Positions 8,448 through 16,422 of a DNA stretch of 35,683 nt are shown one piece after another. Source of the DNA: an uncultured Megasphaera sp. GTDB lineage: Bacteria > Bacillota > Negativicutes > Veillonellales > Megasphaeraceae. The notes below the pieces were generated by a model. That model saw nothing but the letters and a program-made list of their open reading frames with translations, did not search any database and was not told the DNA's origin. Every line of letters starts with the position of its first letter. The stretch's first letter is position 1. Location of the stretch: contig CAKPYN010000022.1 of NCBI GenBank assembly GCA_934202965.1, positions 1 to 35,683 of the forward strand, in the 5' to 3' direction. The position numbers and the translations under genes were made by a program.

Positions 8448-9314
8448 TTACATCCGCTCTTTTCGTGAAAATACGATGACTCGTTCAATACCGCTATAAT
8501 CTTTTACTGTCTTGATATGCGTATACCATCCATCCTGCGTAAAAATAGTAATGACATCCGCCGCTTGTCCTGCGCCGATTTCAACGGCTATATATCCATC
8601 TTTTTTTACATAGTTAGGACTTTCTTTTGCCAAACGCCGATATATATCTAGCCCATCTGTACCGCCAAACAAAGCCAATGCCGGATCATATTGTACTTCC
8701 GGTTGCAGGTGCTGCATGTCTGATGCCGTCAAATACGGCGGATTGGACACAACCCAGTCAAACGTCTCATGAGGCACCGCAGAAAACAAATCACTCTCTA
8801 CCCACTGTACACGGGTATCTACTTGCAAATTTTGGCCGTTTTTCCGGGCAATTTGTAATGCATCCGATGAAATATCCACGCCGGTTCCAACAGCCTGAGG
8901 CAAATAATGAAGAAGGCTGATAAGAATCGCGCCGCTTCCTGTACCCATATCCAGTATGGATACAGGCTTATTTTTATCTGTCATAGCAACAACGTTTTCT
9001 ACCAGCAATTCCGTTTCCGGCCGTGGAATGAGAACATCCGTTGAAACGTGAAAATCAAGTCCCATAAAAGACTTCATTCCCAAAATGTGTGCTACAGATA
9101 AGCGATTCGCTCGCTGCTTAACCATATCTCGATAGGCTGCTAACTCCGTAGGATTCATCGGTTCATCATAATGGGCATACAAATAAATTCGTTCTTTGTG
9201 AAGGACATGGGACAATAAAATTTCCGCATCCAGCCGCGGGGAATCAATTCCTTTTTGTACAAAATACTGCTGCGTCCATTGCAATAATGCCCCAATCGTC
9301 CACAACTTAGTCAT
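8448..9314 (-). CDS. prmC: Peptide chain release factor N5-glutamine methyltransferase
   Basis: 288 residues. It methylates the Gln of the GGQ loop in release factors 1 and 2 using SAM. An N-terminal helical domain (about 1-85) is followed by RPET near 98, the SAM loop LDMGTGSGAI at 121-130 and the catalytic NPPY at 191-194. It overlaps the end of prfA by 8 bases, and so is tightly coupled to the gene for its own substrate, the usual bacterial arrangement. Confidence 0.96.
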   Translation of the reverse strand: MTKLWTIGALLQWTQQYFVQKGIDSPRLDAEILLSHVLHKERIYLYAHYDEPMNPTELAAYRDMVKQRANRLSVAHILGMKSFMGLDFHVSTDVLIPRPETELLVENVVAMTDKNKPVSILDMGTGSGAILISLLHYLPQAVGTGVDISSDALQIARKNGQNLQVDTRVQWVESDLFSAVPHETFDWVVSNPPYLTASDMQHLQPEVQYDPALALFGGTDGLDIYRRLAKESPNYVKKDGYIAVEIGAGQAADVITIFTQDGWYTHIKTVKDYSGIERVIVFSRKERM

Positions 9315-10392
9315 TATTTTCGGCTTCTTTCATTAACTCAGATCGGCGCGCTTCTGCCAATGCCTGAATAAATTCATCGATATCGCCGTTTAAAATATTT
9401 TCCAACTTATATAAGGTTAAATTAATACGGTGATCCGTAACACGTCCCTGCGGGAAGTTATACGTCCGAATACGTTCACTGCGGTCACCTGTTCCAACCT
9501 GACTACGGCGTGCTTCCGTCACTTCCGCATCCGCTTCCTGCTGCGCTTTATCAAGCAGCCTTGCTTTTAAAACACGGACCGCTTTCGCTCTATTTTCCAG
9601 CTGTGACCGTTCATCCTGACATTCAACAACGATACCCGTAGGAATATGTGTCATGCGAACAGCTGAACTCGTTTTATTGACATGCTGACCGCCGGCACCG
9701 CTGGCACGGTAATAATCCACGCGGACATCATCCATGTTAAGATTGATTTCTACGTCTTCTGCTTCCGGAAGTACGGCTACTGTCGCCGTGGATGTATGAA
9801 TACGCCCGCCGGCTTCCGTAACAGGCACACGCTGTACCCGATGCACGCCTGATTCATATTTCAATTTACCGTATACGCCAGAACCTTCTACAGAAAAAAT
9901 CACTTCTTTAAAACCACCCAATTCTGGTGCGTTGGAACTAATAATGCTAGCTTTCCAGCCTGACTGTTTTTCAATATATTTCATATACATGCGGAATAAA
10001 TCTCCCGCAAAGAGAGCTGCTTCGTCCCCACCGGCACCGGCACGAATTTCCATAATGACATTCTTGTCATCATGCGGATCTTTAGGAAGCATGAGAATAT
10101 GAAGCTGTTCTTCTAATGCTTCCAATTCCTTAGACAGTTCATTATATTCTTCTTTGGCCATCGCAATCAGATCATCATCACTATCGGGATCATCGATAAT
10201 TTCTTTATCTCCCTTAACCGTATTGGCAATGTCCTTGTATTTACGGAACGTTTCTACGATCGGCATCAAGGCGGCATGCTCTTTCGTCAGTTTTTGCCAT
10301 TCGTCCTGACGAGCAATGACAGCCGGGTCGCTGATATTTTGTTCTAAATCCATAAATTTATTTTCTACGGCCTGTACCTTATCAATAAACAC
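9307..10392 (-). CDS. prfA: Peptide chain release factor 1
   Basis: 361 residues. It recognises UAA and UAG and triggers peptide release. The stop-codon-reading P-x-T motif is PVT at 190-192 and the catalytic GGQ is at 234-236 in SGAGGQHVNK. Start is GTG at 10392 (reading VFIDKV as MFIDKV), chosen for AGGAG nine bases or so upstream. A promoter of its own lies at 10472-10499, and it is also downstream of yqhQ. The 3' end overlaps prmC. Release factor 2 is not in this window. Confidence 0.97.
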   Translation of the reverse strand: MFIDKVQAVENKFMDLEQNISDPAVIARQDEWQKLTKEHAALMPIVETFRKYKDIANTVKGDKEIIDDPDSDDDLIAMAKEEYNELSKELEALEEQLHILMLPKDPHDDKNVIMEIRAGAGGDEAALFAGDLFRMYMKYIEKQSGWKASIISSNAPELGGFKEVIFSVEGSGVYGKLKYESGVHRVQRVPVTEAGGRIHTSTATVAVLPEAEDVEINLNMDDVRVDYYRASGAGGQHVNKTSSAVRMTHIPTGIVVECQDERSQLENRAKAVRVLKARLLDKAQQEADAEVTEARRSQVGTGDRSERIRTYNFPQGRVTDHRINLTLYKLENILNGDIDEFIQALAEARRSELMKEAENND

Positions 10393-10471
10393 GCTTGTAT
10401 CTCTCCTCTTTTCTCATCATGTATCACAATAAAACCAATCTGACATCTGCGTTGCATTCTGTATACACTAC

Positions 10472-10499
10472 ATTATATACTAAAAAGCATGCTAAACAA
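10472..10499 (-). promoter_or_regulatory. Candidate prfA promoter
   Basis: Minus strand: TTGTTT (10494-10499), 16 bases, TATAAT (10472-10477), about 80 bases upstream of the prfA start. The -10 is perfect and the -35 is moderate. Confidence 0.55.
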
Positions 10500-10507
10500 A
10501 TACATGC

Positions 10508-10535
10508 GTATAGGCTTCCGTACGGAAGCCTATAC
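10508..10535. terminator. 28-bp perfect palindrome after yqhQ
   Basis: A perfect palindrome centred on GTAC (AGGCTTCCGTACGGAAGCCT with four more pairs outside). It sits 17 bases beyond the yqhQ stop. A weak T-rich stretch follows on the minus strand, so it is probably a leaky terminator or processing hairpin between yqhQ and prfA. Confidence 0.6.
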
Positions 10536-10551
10536 ATTATTTTCATTTCAT

Positions 10552-11475
10552 CTATGCTTTTTTTATTTCCACCTTTACCTGTACAGTTTCAGTATCATCA
10601 TTTGGTACTGTTGCTTCTTCCGGTTTGGCTGCTTCTAATGCTTGAATGGCTACTTCAATCTGATCGGAATGTGGTTCACGAGTTGTCAAATATTGCAGCC
10701 ATAATCCCGGTTTTACAATGGTCTGAATAAGCTTATTTTCCGTTCGACCGGCAAGACGAATTAATTCATAACTAATGCCGGCAACGACAGGCATCAGAAT
10801 AATCCGAGAAATAATTCGTTCTATCAAATTCGGCCATCCCAAAAAGGCAAATACGAAAATAGATACAACCATAACAATCAACAGAAAATTCGTACCGCAC
10901 CGCGGATGAAGACGACTGTGTTTTTTGACATTTTCTACAGTCAGCGCTTCTCCTGCTTCATAGGTCCAAATCGTTTTATGTTCTGCCCCATGATATTCAA
11001 ATACCCGGCGGATATCACTTGTAAGGGAAATCCCCCATATATACAATAAAAAGATAGCCAGCCGCAATATACCTTCGACAATATTCAACCGCACTGTACT
11101 TTCTGCTACACCAGGTATAAACTTGGCACCATACGTAGGAATGATTAAGAAAAAAACAATCGCCAATATAGCAGAAAAGGTCATCGTAACAGCCATTTGC
11201 TTGGTTGTCAGCTGTTCTTCCTCTTCACCGGCAGCCTGCGCCGAATAAGATAAGCTTTTCATACCATATACAAGCGATTCGCCTAAGGCAATAGTCCCGC
11301 GAATAAAAGGTTTCTTTAATATAGGATATTTCTCACCCAATGAATGAACCGGATCCTTTTTAATCGTAATTTCTCCGGACGGCGTCCGCACAGCTGTGGC
11401 AATATATTTAGGACCACGCATCATGACCCCTTCAATAACAGCTTGTCCGCCGACATATGTCTTTTCTTTTTTCAC
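10552..11475 (-). CDS. yqhQ: DUF1385 family membrane protein (YqhQ-like)
   Basis: 307 residues, matching the DUF1385/YqhQ family. The molecular role is not established. Conserved blocks are the N-terminal GGQAVIEGVMMRGP, HGAEHK at 162-167 and HPRCGTNF at 190-197, the last two rich in possible metal ligands. Membrane segments are visible at about 96-114, 131-151, 196-213 and 222-240. Start at 11475 has a good upstream AGGAGGAT. It lies between rpmE and prfA, a common neighbourhood for this family. The acidic, Pro/Thr-rich tail after about 285 looks disordered. Confidence 0.9.
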   Translation of the reverse strand: MKKEKTYVGGQAVIEGVMMRGPKYIATAVRTPSGEITIKKDPVHSLGEKYPILKKPFIRGTIALGESLVYGMKSLSYSAQAAGEEEEQLTTKQMAVTMTFSAILAIVFFLIIPTYGAKFIPGVAESTVRLNIVEGILRLAIFLLYIWGISLTSDIRRVFEYHGAEHKTIWTYEAGEALTVENVKKHSRLHPRCGTNFLLIVMVVSIFVFAFLGWPNLIERIISRIILMPVVAGISYELIRLAGRTENKLIQTIVKPGLWLQYLTTREPHSDQIEVAIQALEAAKPEEATVPNDDTETVQVKVEIKKA

Positions 11476-11499
11476 AGTCTATCCTCCTTATGCTCTTTT

Positions 11500-11532
11500 T
11501 TATATACAAAGAGAGCAGAGCATTTCTGCTCT
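11500..11532 (-). terminator. Weak hairpin between rpmE and yqhQ
   Basis: AGAGCAG (11512-11518) pairs with CTGCTCT (11526-11532). On the minus strand only a short CTCTTT run follows, so it may attenuate rather than stop transcription from rpmE into yqhQ. Confidence 0.4.
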
Positions 11533-11552
11533 GCTGCCCACTGTATTGCTTC

Positions 11553-11759
11553 TTATTTAGCTTTTTTACCATAACGTTTATTAAACTGTTCGATACGACC
11601 GCGAGCCTGCTGAGCGCGCTGCTGACCTGTAAAGAACGGATGGCATTTAGAGCAAATTTCAACACGCAGTTCAGATTTAGTAGAACCGGTTTCAAAAGTA
11701 TTGCCGCAAGCACATGTTACTGTAGCTTTGCCGTAATTCGGATGAATTCCTTCTTTCAC
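11553..11759 (-). CDS. rpmE: 50S ribosomal protein L31, zinc-binding type
   Basis: 68 residues. The ribosomal protein keeps the full zinc set, Cys16, Cys18, Cys36 and Cys39, so this is the C+ form rather than the zinc-free paralogue made in zinc shortage. It begins MKEGIHPNYGKATVTCACG, the usual start. The start codon is GTG at 11759, with AGAGGTG upstream. A promoter lies at 11819-11847. It heads the rpmE-yqhQ-prfA-prmC-tsaC run. Confidence 0.97.
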   Translation of the reverse strand: MKEGIHPNYGKATVTCACGNTFETGSTKSELRVEICSKCHPFFTGQQRAQQARGRIEQFNKRYGKKAK

Positions 11760-11818
11760 TATTACACACCTCTTTCTTACTCAGACATTTATCAATCATT
11801 CAAAACCTATGCTAAGAT

Positions 11819-11847
11819 AGTATAGCACAGTGCCCAGGGAATTGCAA
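11819..11847 (-). promoter_or_regulatory. rpmE promoter
   Basis: Minus strand: TTGCAA (11842-11847), 17 bases, TATACT (11819-11824). Transcription would start near 11812, about 50 bases before rpmE. Confidence 0.75.
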
Positions 11848-11860
11848 GGAAAAAATAAAT

Positions 11861-12367
11861 TTACCGTCCATCCGGCCAAAGGAGCGTAACCGCACCGGAC
11901 TCTCTCGTTTTTTTCAAGTCAATTACCCGCTGGTTCGACGAACCACGGAAATATAAGCCCGGATCTTTGAGCGCATCGACAAAGGGACCGTCAACCAATA
12001 CGTCACATACATCAACCAAAGCTTTTTTCTTGGCATCTGCCATAATTTCTTCATACGTAAAACCGGAATAAACCCAAACGGATTTATGAGGCAATGCGGC
12101 CTTTACGTTCTTTACAAGGGCCGTCAGATCTTGTGTATTTTCCATCGGTTCCCCGCCCAACAAGGTCAAACCGCTATTGGTCGGTGCCTGCAGCCATTCC
12201 AGCAGCTGTTTCATTTCTGTTTCCGTCCATTCCTGCCCTGCTGCCGGGTCCTGGTATTCCGGATTAAAGCAATTGACGCAATGACGGCTGCATCCCGTTA
12301 CAAATACAGTAGATCGGATGCCCGGCCCATTAGCAATGTCATATTGTCTCATTTGTCCATAATGCAC
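11861..12367 (-). CDS. nrdG: Anaerobic ribonucleoside-triphosphate reductase activating protein
   Basis: 168 residues, normal for NrdG. A radical-SAM enzyme that installs the glycyl radical on NrdD. The 4Fe-4S motif is CX3CX2C, Cys26, Cys30 and Cys33 in TGCSRHCVNCFNPE. TLLGGEPM is the SAM-binding GGE element. Start taken as GTG at 12367 because AGGAG lies eleven bases upstream. An ATG at codon 6 (12352) is the alternative. It follows nrdD by 14 bases and is co-transcribed with it. Confidence 0.95.
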   Translation of the reverse strand: MHYGQMRQYDIANGPGIRSTVFVTGCSRHCVNCFNPEYQDPAAGQEWTETEMKQLLEWLQAPTNSGLTLLGGEPMENTQDLTALVKNVKAALPHKSVWVYSGFTYEEIMADAKKKALVDVCDVLVDGPFVDALKDPGLYFRGSSNQRVIDLKKTRESGAVTLLWPDGR

Positions 12368-12381
12368 AGTAATTACATCTC

Positions 12382-14532
12382 CTAAATATGAAGAACACGG
12401 CTCTTAATTTCTTTTGTCCGTCCTTCGTTCCAGAAATTTTCACCTAAGTATCCGCAGGTGCGGCGGATGACCGTCAATTTTTTGCGATCTTTATTATGGC
12501 AGCGCGGACATTCCCATTCGTTGTCATCATTCAGGATAATTTCTCCATCAAAACCGCATTCATGACAATAATCCAGTTTCGTATTAAATTCAGCATAGGC
12601 AATATGATCGTAAATATATTGCACCATCGTCAATACGGCCGGAATATTATGGGTCATGTTCGGAATTTCAGCATAGCTAATACAGCCGCCTGTTGATTTT
12701 TCTTCAAAATCAGCTTCAAATTTAAATTTATCAAACACATTAATCGGTTCCCGAACGTCTACGTGATAGCTGTTCGTGTAATATCCCTTGTCCGTAACAT
12801 CTTTGATGGAACCAAAACGCGCTTTATCAATCTTGCAGAACAAATTCGTCAGATTTTCTGCCGGTGTACCATACAGGGCAAAGCCGATATTTGTTTCTTT
12901 TTTCCAAGCAGCAATATGTTCGTTGAAAGAGTCCATAATGCGCATCGCAAATTTACGGCCTTCCGGTGTCGTATGCGAACAGTGCTTTGTCATCAAGGTG
13001 GCTTCATAAATACCGATATAGCCCAGAGACAGCGTAGCATACCCACCATAAATAAATTTTTCAATCGTTTCACCCGGTTTCAAGCGGGCAATGGCACCGT
13101 ACTGCCAATGAATCGGAGATACATCCGATGTAATGCGTTTGAGTAGTTCCACGCGCAGCAGCAACGCTTTTTTGCACAATTCCAAGCGTTTATCCAAAAT
13201 CTGGAAGAATTTTTCTTCATCGCCATCTGCCAAAATGCCAATCTGCGGCAAGTTAATGGATACGACACCCATATTAAAACGACCGTCAAATTTATAGTTT
13301 CCCTTTTCATCTTTCCAAGGACTCAAGAACGAACGGCATCCCATAGGGCTAAATACATTGCCTTCATAAGATTCACGCATTTTTTTAGCTGAAATATAGT
13401 CTGGATACATGCGTTTTGCCGTACATTCTGCCGCTAATTTTGTCAAATAAAAATACGGACTTCCTTCACGAACATTATGTTCATCCAATACATAAATTAA
13501 CTTAGGAAATGCCGGTGTTACGTATACATTGGCTTCATTCTTGATACCCTGAATACGCTGACGAAGCAATTCTTCATCAATTAATGCCGCTTCTTTAGCG
13601 TATTTATAGTCCGGTTTGAAATACATAAACAACGTAACAAACGGAGCTTGTCCATTTGTCGTCATTAACGTATTAATCTGATATTGAATGGTTTGGACCC
13701 CATCTTTAATTTCTTTGCGCGTCCGTTTCCAAGCAATTTCTTCTGCCTTTTTCATATCCGGTTCGATACCGTATACTTCTCGTTGTTCTTCGACGACAGC
13801 TTTCATATACCGATCAAAGGATTTTCGCACATACGGAGCCAAAATACGGTCAATGCCATTAATAGACTGGCCGCCGTACTGACCGCTGGCTACTTGCGCA
13901 ATAATCTGCGTCGTTACCGTGCATGCGACTTGGAACGAATGAGGCGTATCAATTTTTTTACCATTAATAACCGTTCCATTATCCAGCATATCTTGCAGAT
14001 TAATCAGACAACAGTTAAACATCGGCTGTATAATATAATCCATATCATGAAAATGAATAGCACCGCTGTCATGAGCCTGTACAATATCGGCTGGAATCAA
14101 TTTACGCCGTGCAATATCTTTGGATACTTCACCGGCAATCAAATCGCGCTGCGTCGATACAACATGGCCGTTTTTATTCGAGTTTTCATCTAATACTTCA
14201 ATATTCGTATTATTTAACAAGCCAAATACATCCGTATCTGTTGTGTTTGTCTGGCGTTTAAAAGACTGAATCGCTTTATAATTTTCATATGCCCGTGCCG
14301 TAGCCGGATTATTATACTTCAGCAGACGGTAATACACCTGGTCTTCAATCGCATAGATTGTCATATCTTTTTGCATGGACGATGCATAGTCTTCAATTTC
14401 CTTAGCGATTAATTCAGCTTGGCCATCTTCATAAATACCGCTGCTGCTGTTCATTGCTTTTTCAATGGCTGCTATAATTTTATCACGGTCAAAAGGAACT
14501 TTTTGTCCATTGCGTTTGATTACTTCCAACAT
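12382..14532 (-). CDS. nrdD: Anaerobic ribonucleoside-triphosphate reductase, class III
   Basis: 716 residues. An oxygen-sensitive enzyme making dNTPs from NTPs. An ATP-cone regulatory domain occupies about 1-95 (VIKRNGQKVPFDRDKI). The catalytic barrel follows, then four zinc cysteines (CHECGFDG and CPRCHNKD), and the glycyl radical site is G694 in RRTCGYLG. All key elements are present, so it should be active. With nrdG it provides anaerobic deoxynucleotide synthesis, and no oxygen-dependent reductase is seen in this window. The upstream promoter carries a probable NrdR box. Confidence 0.97.
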   Translation of the reverse strand: MLEVIKRNGQKVPFDRDKIIAAIEKAMNSSSGIYEDGQAELIAKEIEDYASSMQKDMTIYAIEDQVYYRLLKYNNPATARAYENYKAIQSFKRQTNTTDTDVFGLLNNTNIEVLDENSNKNGHVVSTQRDLIAGEVSKDIARRKLIPADIVQAHDSGAIHFHDMDYIIQPMFNCCLINLQDMLDNGTVINGKKIDTPHSFQVACTVTTQIIAQVASGQYGGQSINGIDRILAPYVRKSFDRYMKAVVEEQREVYGIEPDMKKAEEIAWKRTRKEIKDGVQTIQYQINTLMTTNGQAPFVTLFMYFKPDYKYAKEAALIDEELLRQRIQGIKNEANVYVTPAFPKLIYVLDEHNVREGSPYFYLTKLAAECTAKRMYPDYISAKKMRESYEGNVFSPMGCRSFLSPWKDEKGNYKFDGRFNMGVVSINLPQIGILADGDEEKFFQILDKRLELCKKALLLRVELLKRITSDVSPIHWQYGAIARLKPGETIEKFIYGGYATLSLGYIGIYEATLMTKHCSHTTPEGRKFAMRIMDSFNEHIAAWKKETNIGFALYGTPAENLTNLFCKIDKARFGSIKDVTDKGYYTNSYHVDVREPINVFDKFKFEADFEEKSTGGCISYAEIPNMTHNIPAVLTMVQYIYDHIAYAEFNTKLDYCHECGFDGEIILNDDNEWECPRCHNKDRKKLTVIRRTCGYLGENFWNEGRTKEIKSRVLHI

Positions 14533-14584
14533 GTCATTACCTCCGCCTTATATTGTATATAATCAACATCTACATTCGCAATAT

Positions 14585-14655
14585 ATACTATATCTTCTAT
14601 TCGTTTTCTCGTGTGAGTACTTACCAATGATACTATATCTAGTATAGTATGTCAA
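14585..14655 (-). promoter_or_regulatory. nrdD promoter with overlapping NrdR-like box
   Basis: Minus strand: TTGACA (14650-14655), 17 bases, TATCAT (14627-14632). The 16-bp ATACTATATCTAGTAT at 14630-14645 matches the NrdR consensus ACACTATATATAGTGT at 13 of 16 places and covers the spacer and -10. A weaker second match (11 of 16) lies at 14585-14600. The centres are about 45 bp apart, longer than the usual near-31 spacing, so the second box is doubtful. Confidence 0.6.
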
Positions 14656-14712
14656 TGGTCATCTACTTCATAAAGGTGTTATCAACTATTATCAAAAACG
14701 TGTCAAACCGTC

Positions 14713-14741
14713 AAAAAAGCTGCAGTTTGGAGACTGCAGCT
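14713..14741 (-). terminator. Terminator after tcdA
   Basis: Minus strand: AGCTGCAGT (from 14741) pairs perfectly with ACTGCAGCT and runs into TTTTTT. It ends the ybaK-glyoxalase-tcdA unit just before the nrdD promoter region. Confidence 0.9.
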
Positions 14742-14768
14742 CCTGTGTATAACTCAACTAAAAATTTT

Positions 14769-15479
14769 TTAATCAATATGAAGCAAATCCCGAATGACCG
14801 CTCCGGCTAAAATCATGCCAGCTGCAGAAGGAACAAAGGCGATACTTCCCGGACTGGGTCGCTGTTCTTCTGTTTCTGTATGAACCGGATGGGGCTGTTC
14901 CTTGGAATATACAACTTTTATGCGGCGAATATGCCGTTTTTTCAACTCTTTGCGGAGTATCTTAGCCAAGGGATCGACAGACGTTTTTTCAATATATGCT
15001 ACTTCAAACTGTTCCGGATGCAGTTTATTTCCTGCTCCCATCGCGGATATAACTGGAATGCCTGCACGATAGGCTTCTTCAATAATACCTATTTTAGCAC
15101 TGGTCGTATCAATGGCATCGACAACGTAATCTGCGCCAGACTGAGCAATAAACTCTTTCTGTTCGCCTGGCAGATAAAACATATCATACGTGTCAATTTG
15201 AATATCCGGATTAATGGTCAGTAAGCGTTCTTTCATGACGTCCACTTTTTTTCGGCCAATCGTCTGCGTCGTCGCTCCCAACTGGCGATTTAAATTAGAT
15301 GGATCAAATACATCGGCATCCACGAGAATCAAATGACCAATGCCGGCACGGCCAAATGCTTCTACTGCAAACGAGCCGACGCCGCCGACACCAAAAATGA
15401 GAATTGTCTTATTTGCCAAAGCAACCACGTTTTCCTGACCAATCAAACGCGCTGTCCGTTGTGTATATTCTGTTTTCAT
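14769..15479 (-). CDS. tcdA: tRNA threonylcarbamoyladenosine dehydratase
   Basis: 236 residues, E1/ThiF/MoeB-like family of the TcdA (CsdL/YgdL) subgroup. It uses ATP to cyclise t6A37 to ct6A in tRNA. The nucleotide loop is GVGGVGSFAVE at 30-40. VDADVFDPSNLNRQ follows, with the family Arg in NLNRQ. The protein lacks the CxxC pairs of true ThiF/MoeB adenylyltransferases, which supports the TcdA call. It works on the product of the TsaC pathway, whose gene is also in this window. Start is three bases after the neighbouring stop, so translation is coupled. Confidence 0.9.
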   Translation of the reverse strand: MKTEYTQRTARLIGQENVVALANKTILIFGVGGVGSFAVEAFGRAGIGHLILVDADVFDPSNLNRQLGATTQTIGRKKVDVMKERLLTINPDIQIDTYDMFYLPGEQKEFIAQSGADYVVDAIDTTSAKIGIIEEAYRAGIPVISAMGAGNKLHPEQFEVAYIEKTSVDPLAKILRKELKKRHIRRIKVVYSKEQPHPVHTETEEQRPSPGSIAFVPSAAGMILAGAVIRDLLHID

Positions 15480-15482
15480 GCG

Positions 15483-15845
15483 CTATTTCTCCGGAATAAT
15501 TTCTAACCAATATCCATCAGGATCGACAATAAAATAAATCCCCATATCCGGATTTTCATATACAACACAGCCCATCGCTTTATGCTTAGCTAAGGCAGCT
15601 TGCATATCTTGAACGGCAAAGGCTGTATGAAATTCATTTTCGCCCAAATTATACGGTTCTTTTCGGTCTTTAAGCCACGTTAATTCCAAGCAAAAGTCAG
15701 AAACACCGTCTCCTAAATAGACAATTGTAAAGTCCGGTTTTTCAATACGGCGTATTTCCGAAAGTCCCAACGCTTCATGGTAAAAGGCCGTGCTGCGTTG
15801 TAAATCCAACACATTAAAATTGGTATGTTTAAATGTAAACTGCAT
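15483..15845 (-). CDS. VOC-family protein, glyoxalase I-like
   Basis: 120 residues, a single vicinal-oxygen-chelate fold made of two babbab halves. Candidate metal ligands are His7, Glu54, His73 and Glu115, the glyoxalase I pattern. GLSEIRR, FYHEALGL and FIVDPDGYWLEIIP are family landmarks. It may detoxify methylglyoxal, but the exact substrate cannot be read from sequence, so no gene symbol is given. Lies between ybaK and tcdA with gaps of 12 and 3 bases. Confidence 0.88.
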   Translation of the reverse strand: MQFTFKHTNFNVLDLQRSTAFYHEALGLSEIRRIEKPDFTIVYLGDGVSDFCLELTWLKDRKEPYNLGENEFHTAFAVQDMQAALAKHKAMGCVVYENPDMGIYFIVDPDGYWLEIIPEK

Positions 15846-15857
15846 ATACTTCCCCTC

Positions 15858-16337
15858 CTATACCTCTTCTTGCCAGCCTTTAGATACATCAACCCATTCT
15901 TTGGCATAGGAATAGGTTTCTAATTCCGGCAATGTCAATTCGATAGCACTATTTGCACTGCCGCATGCCGGAAAAACAGTTTGAAATCGTTTTAGTGATT
16001 CATCCAAATAAACTTCTACACCTGGATTGACAGCAAACGGGCAGACACCTCCGACAGGATGTCCAATCAGACGTTCTACATCATCGTGTTTAATCATCGT
16101 CGCTTTTTTATGAAAGCGCATTTTAAATTTATGATTATCTACTCGGGCATCACCGGCAAAAATAACCAAAATCGGCTGTTCGTCAATCAAAAACGACATC
16201 GATTTTGCGATTCGTTTGCCTTCTGTATGAAGAGCTGCCGCAGCTTCTTCAACAGTTGCACTGGATTGGCTGAGTTCTTGTACTCTATCTTCCATCCCCC
16301 ATTGTGCAAAATACGTTCTTACTTTTTGAATCGACAT
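15858..16337 (-). CDS. YbaK/EbsC-family aminoacyl-tRNA deacylase
   Basis: 159 residues. This family hydrolyses misacylated tRNAs such as Cys-tRNA-Pro or Ala-tRNA-Pro in trans. Family features seen are KSMSFLIDEQPILVIFAGDARVD, the lysine-containing DNHKFKMRFHKKATM and GHPVGGVCPFAV. Start set at 16337 because GGAGGG lies eight bases upstream. The longer frame from 16358 has no ribosome site. It starts the three-gene run. Substrate preference is not visible. Confidence 0.9.
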   Translation of the reverse strand: MSIQKVRTYFAQWGMEDRVQELSQSSATVEEAAAALHTEGKRIAKSMSFLIDEQPILVIFAGDARVDNHKFKMRFHKKATMIKHDDVERLIGHPVGGVCPFAVNPGVEVYLDESLKRFQTVFPACGSANSAIELTLPELETYSYAKEWVDVSKGWQEEV

Positions 16338-16422
16338 GACTGCGTTCCCTCCATCCATGTTGCGTATTCATTCTGTCCTATTATATGCCCTTTTAAGAAA
16401 TGGTTCAAATAACTTTTACGAA

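Noticed and set aside
13684..14193. 169-codon frame opposite nrdD
   Set aside because: Mirror of a strongly conserved coding region, with no ribosome site and no recognisable protein.
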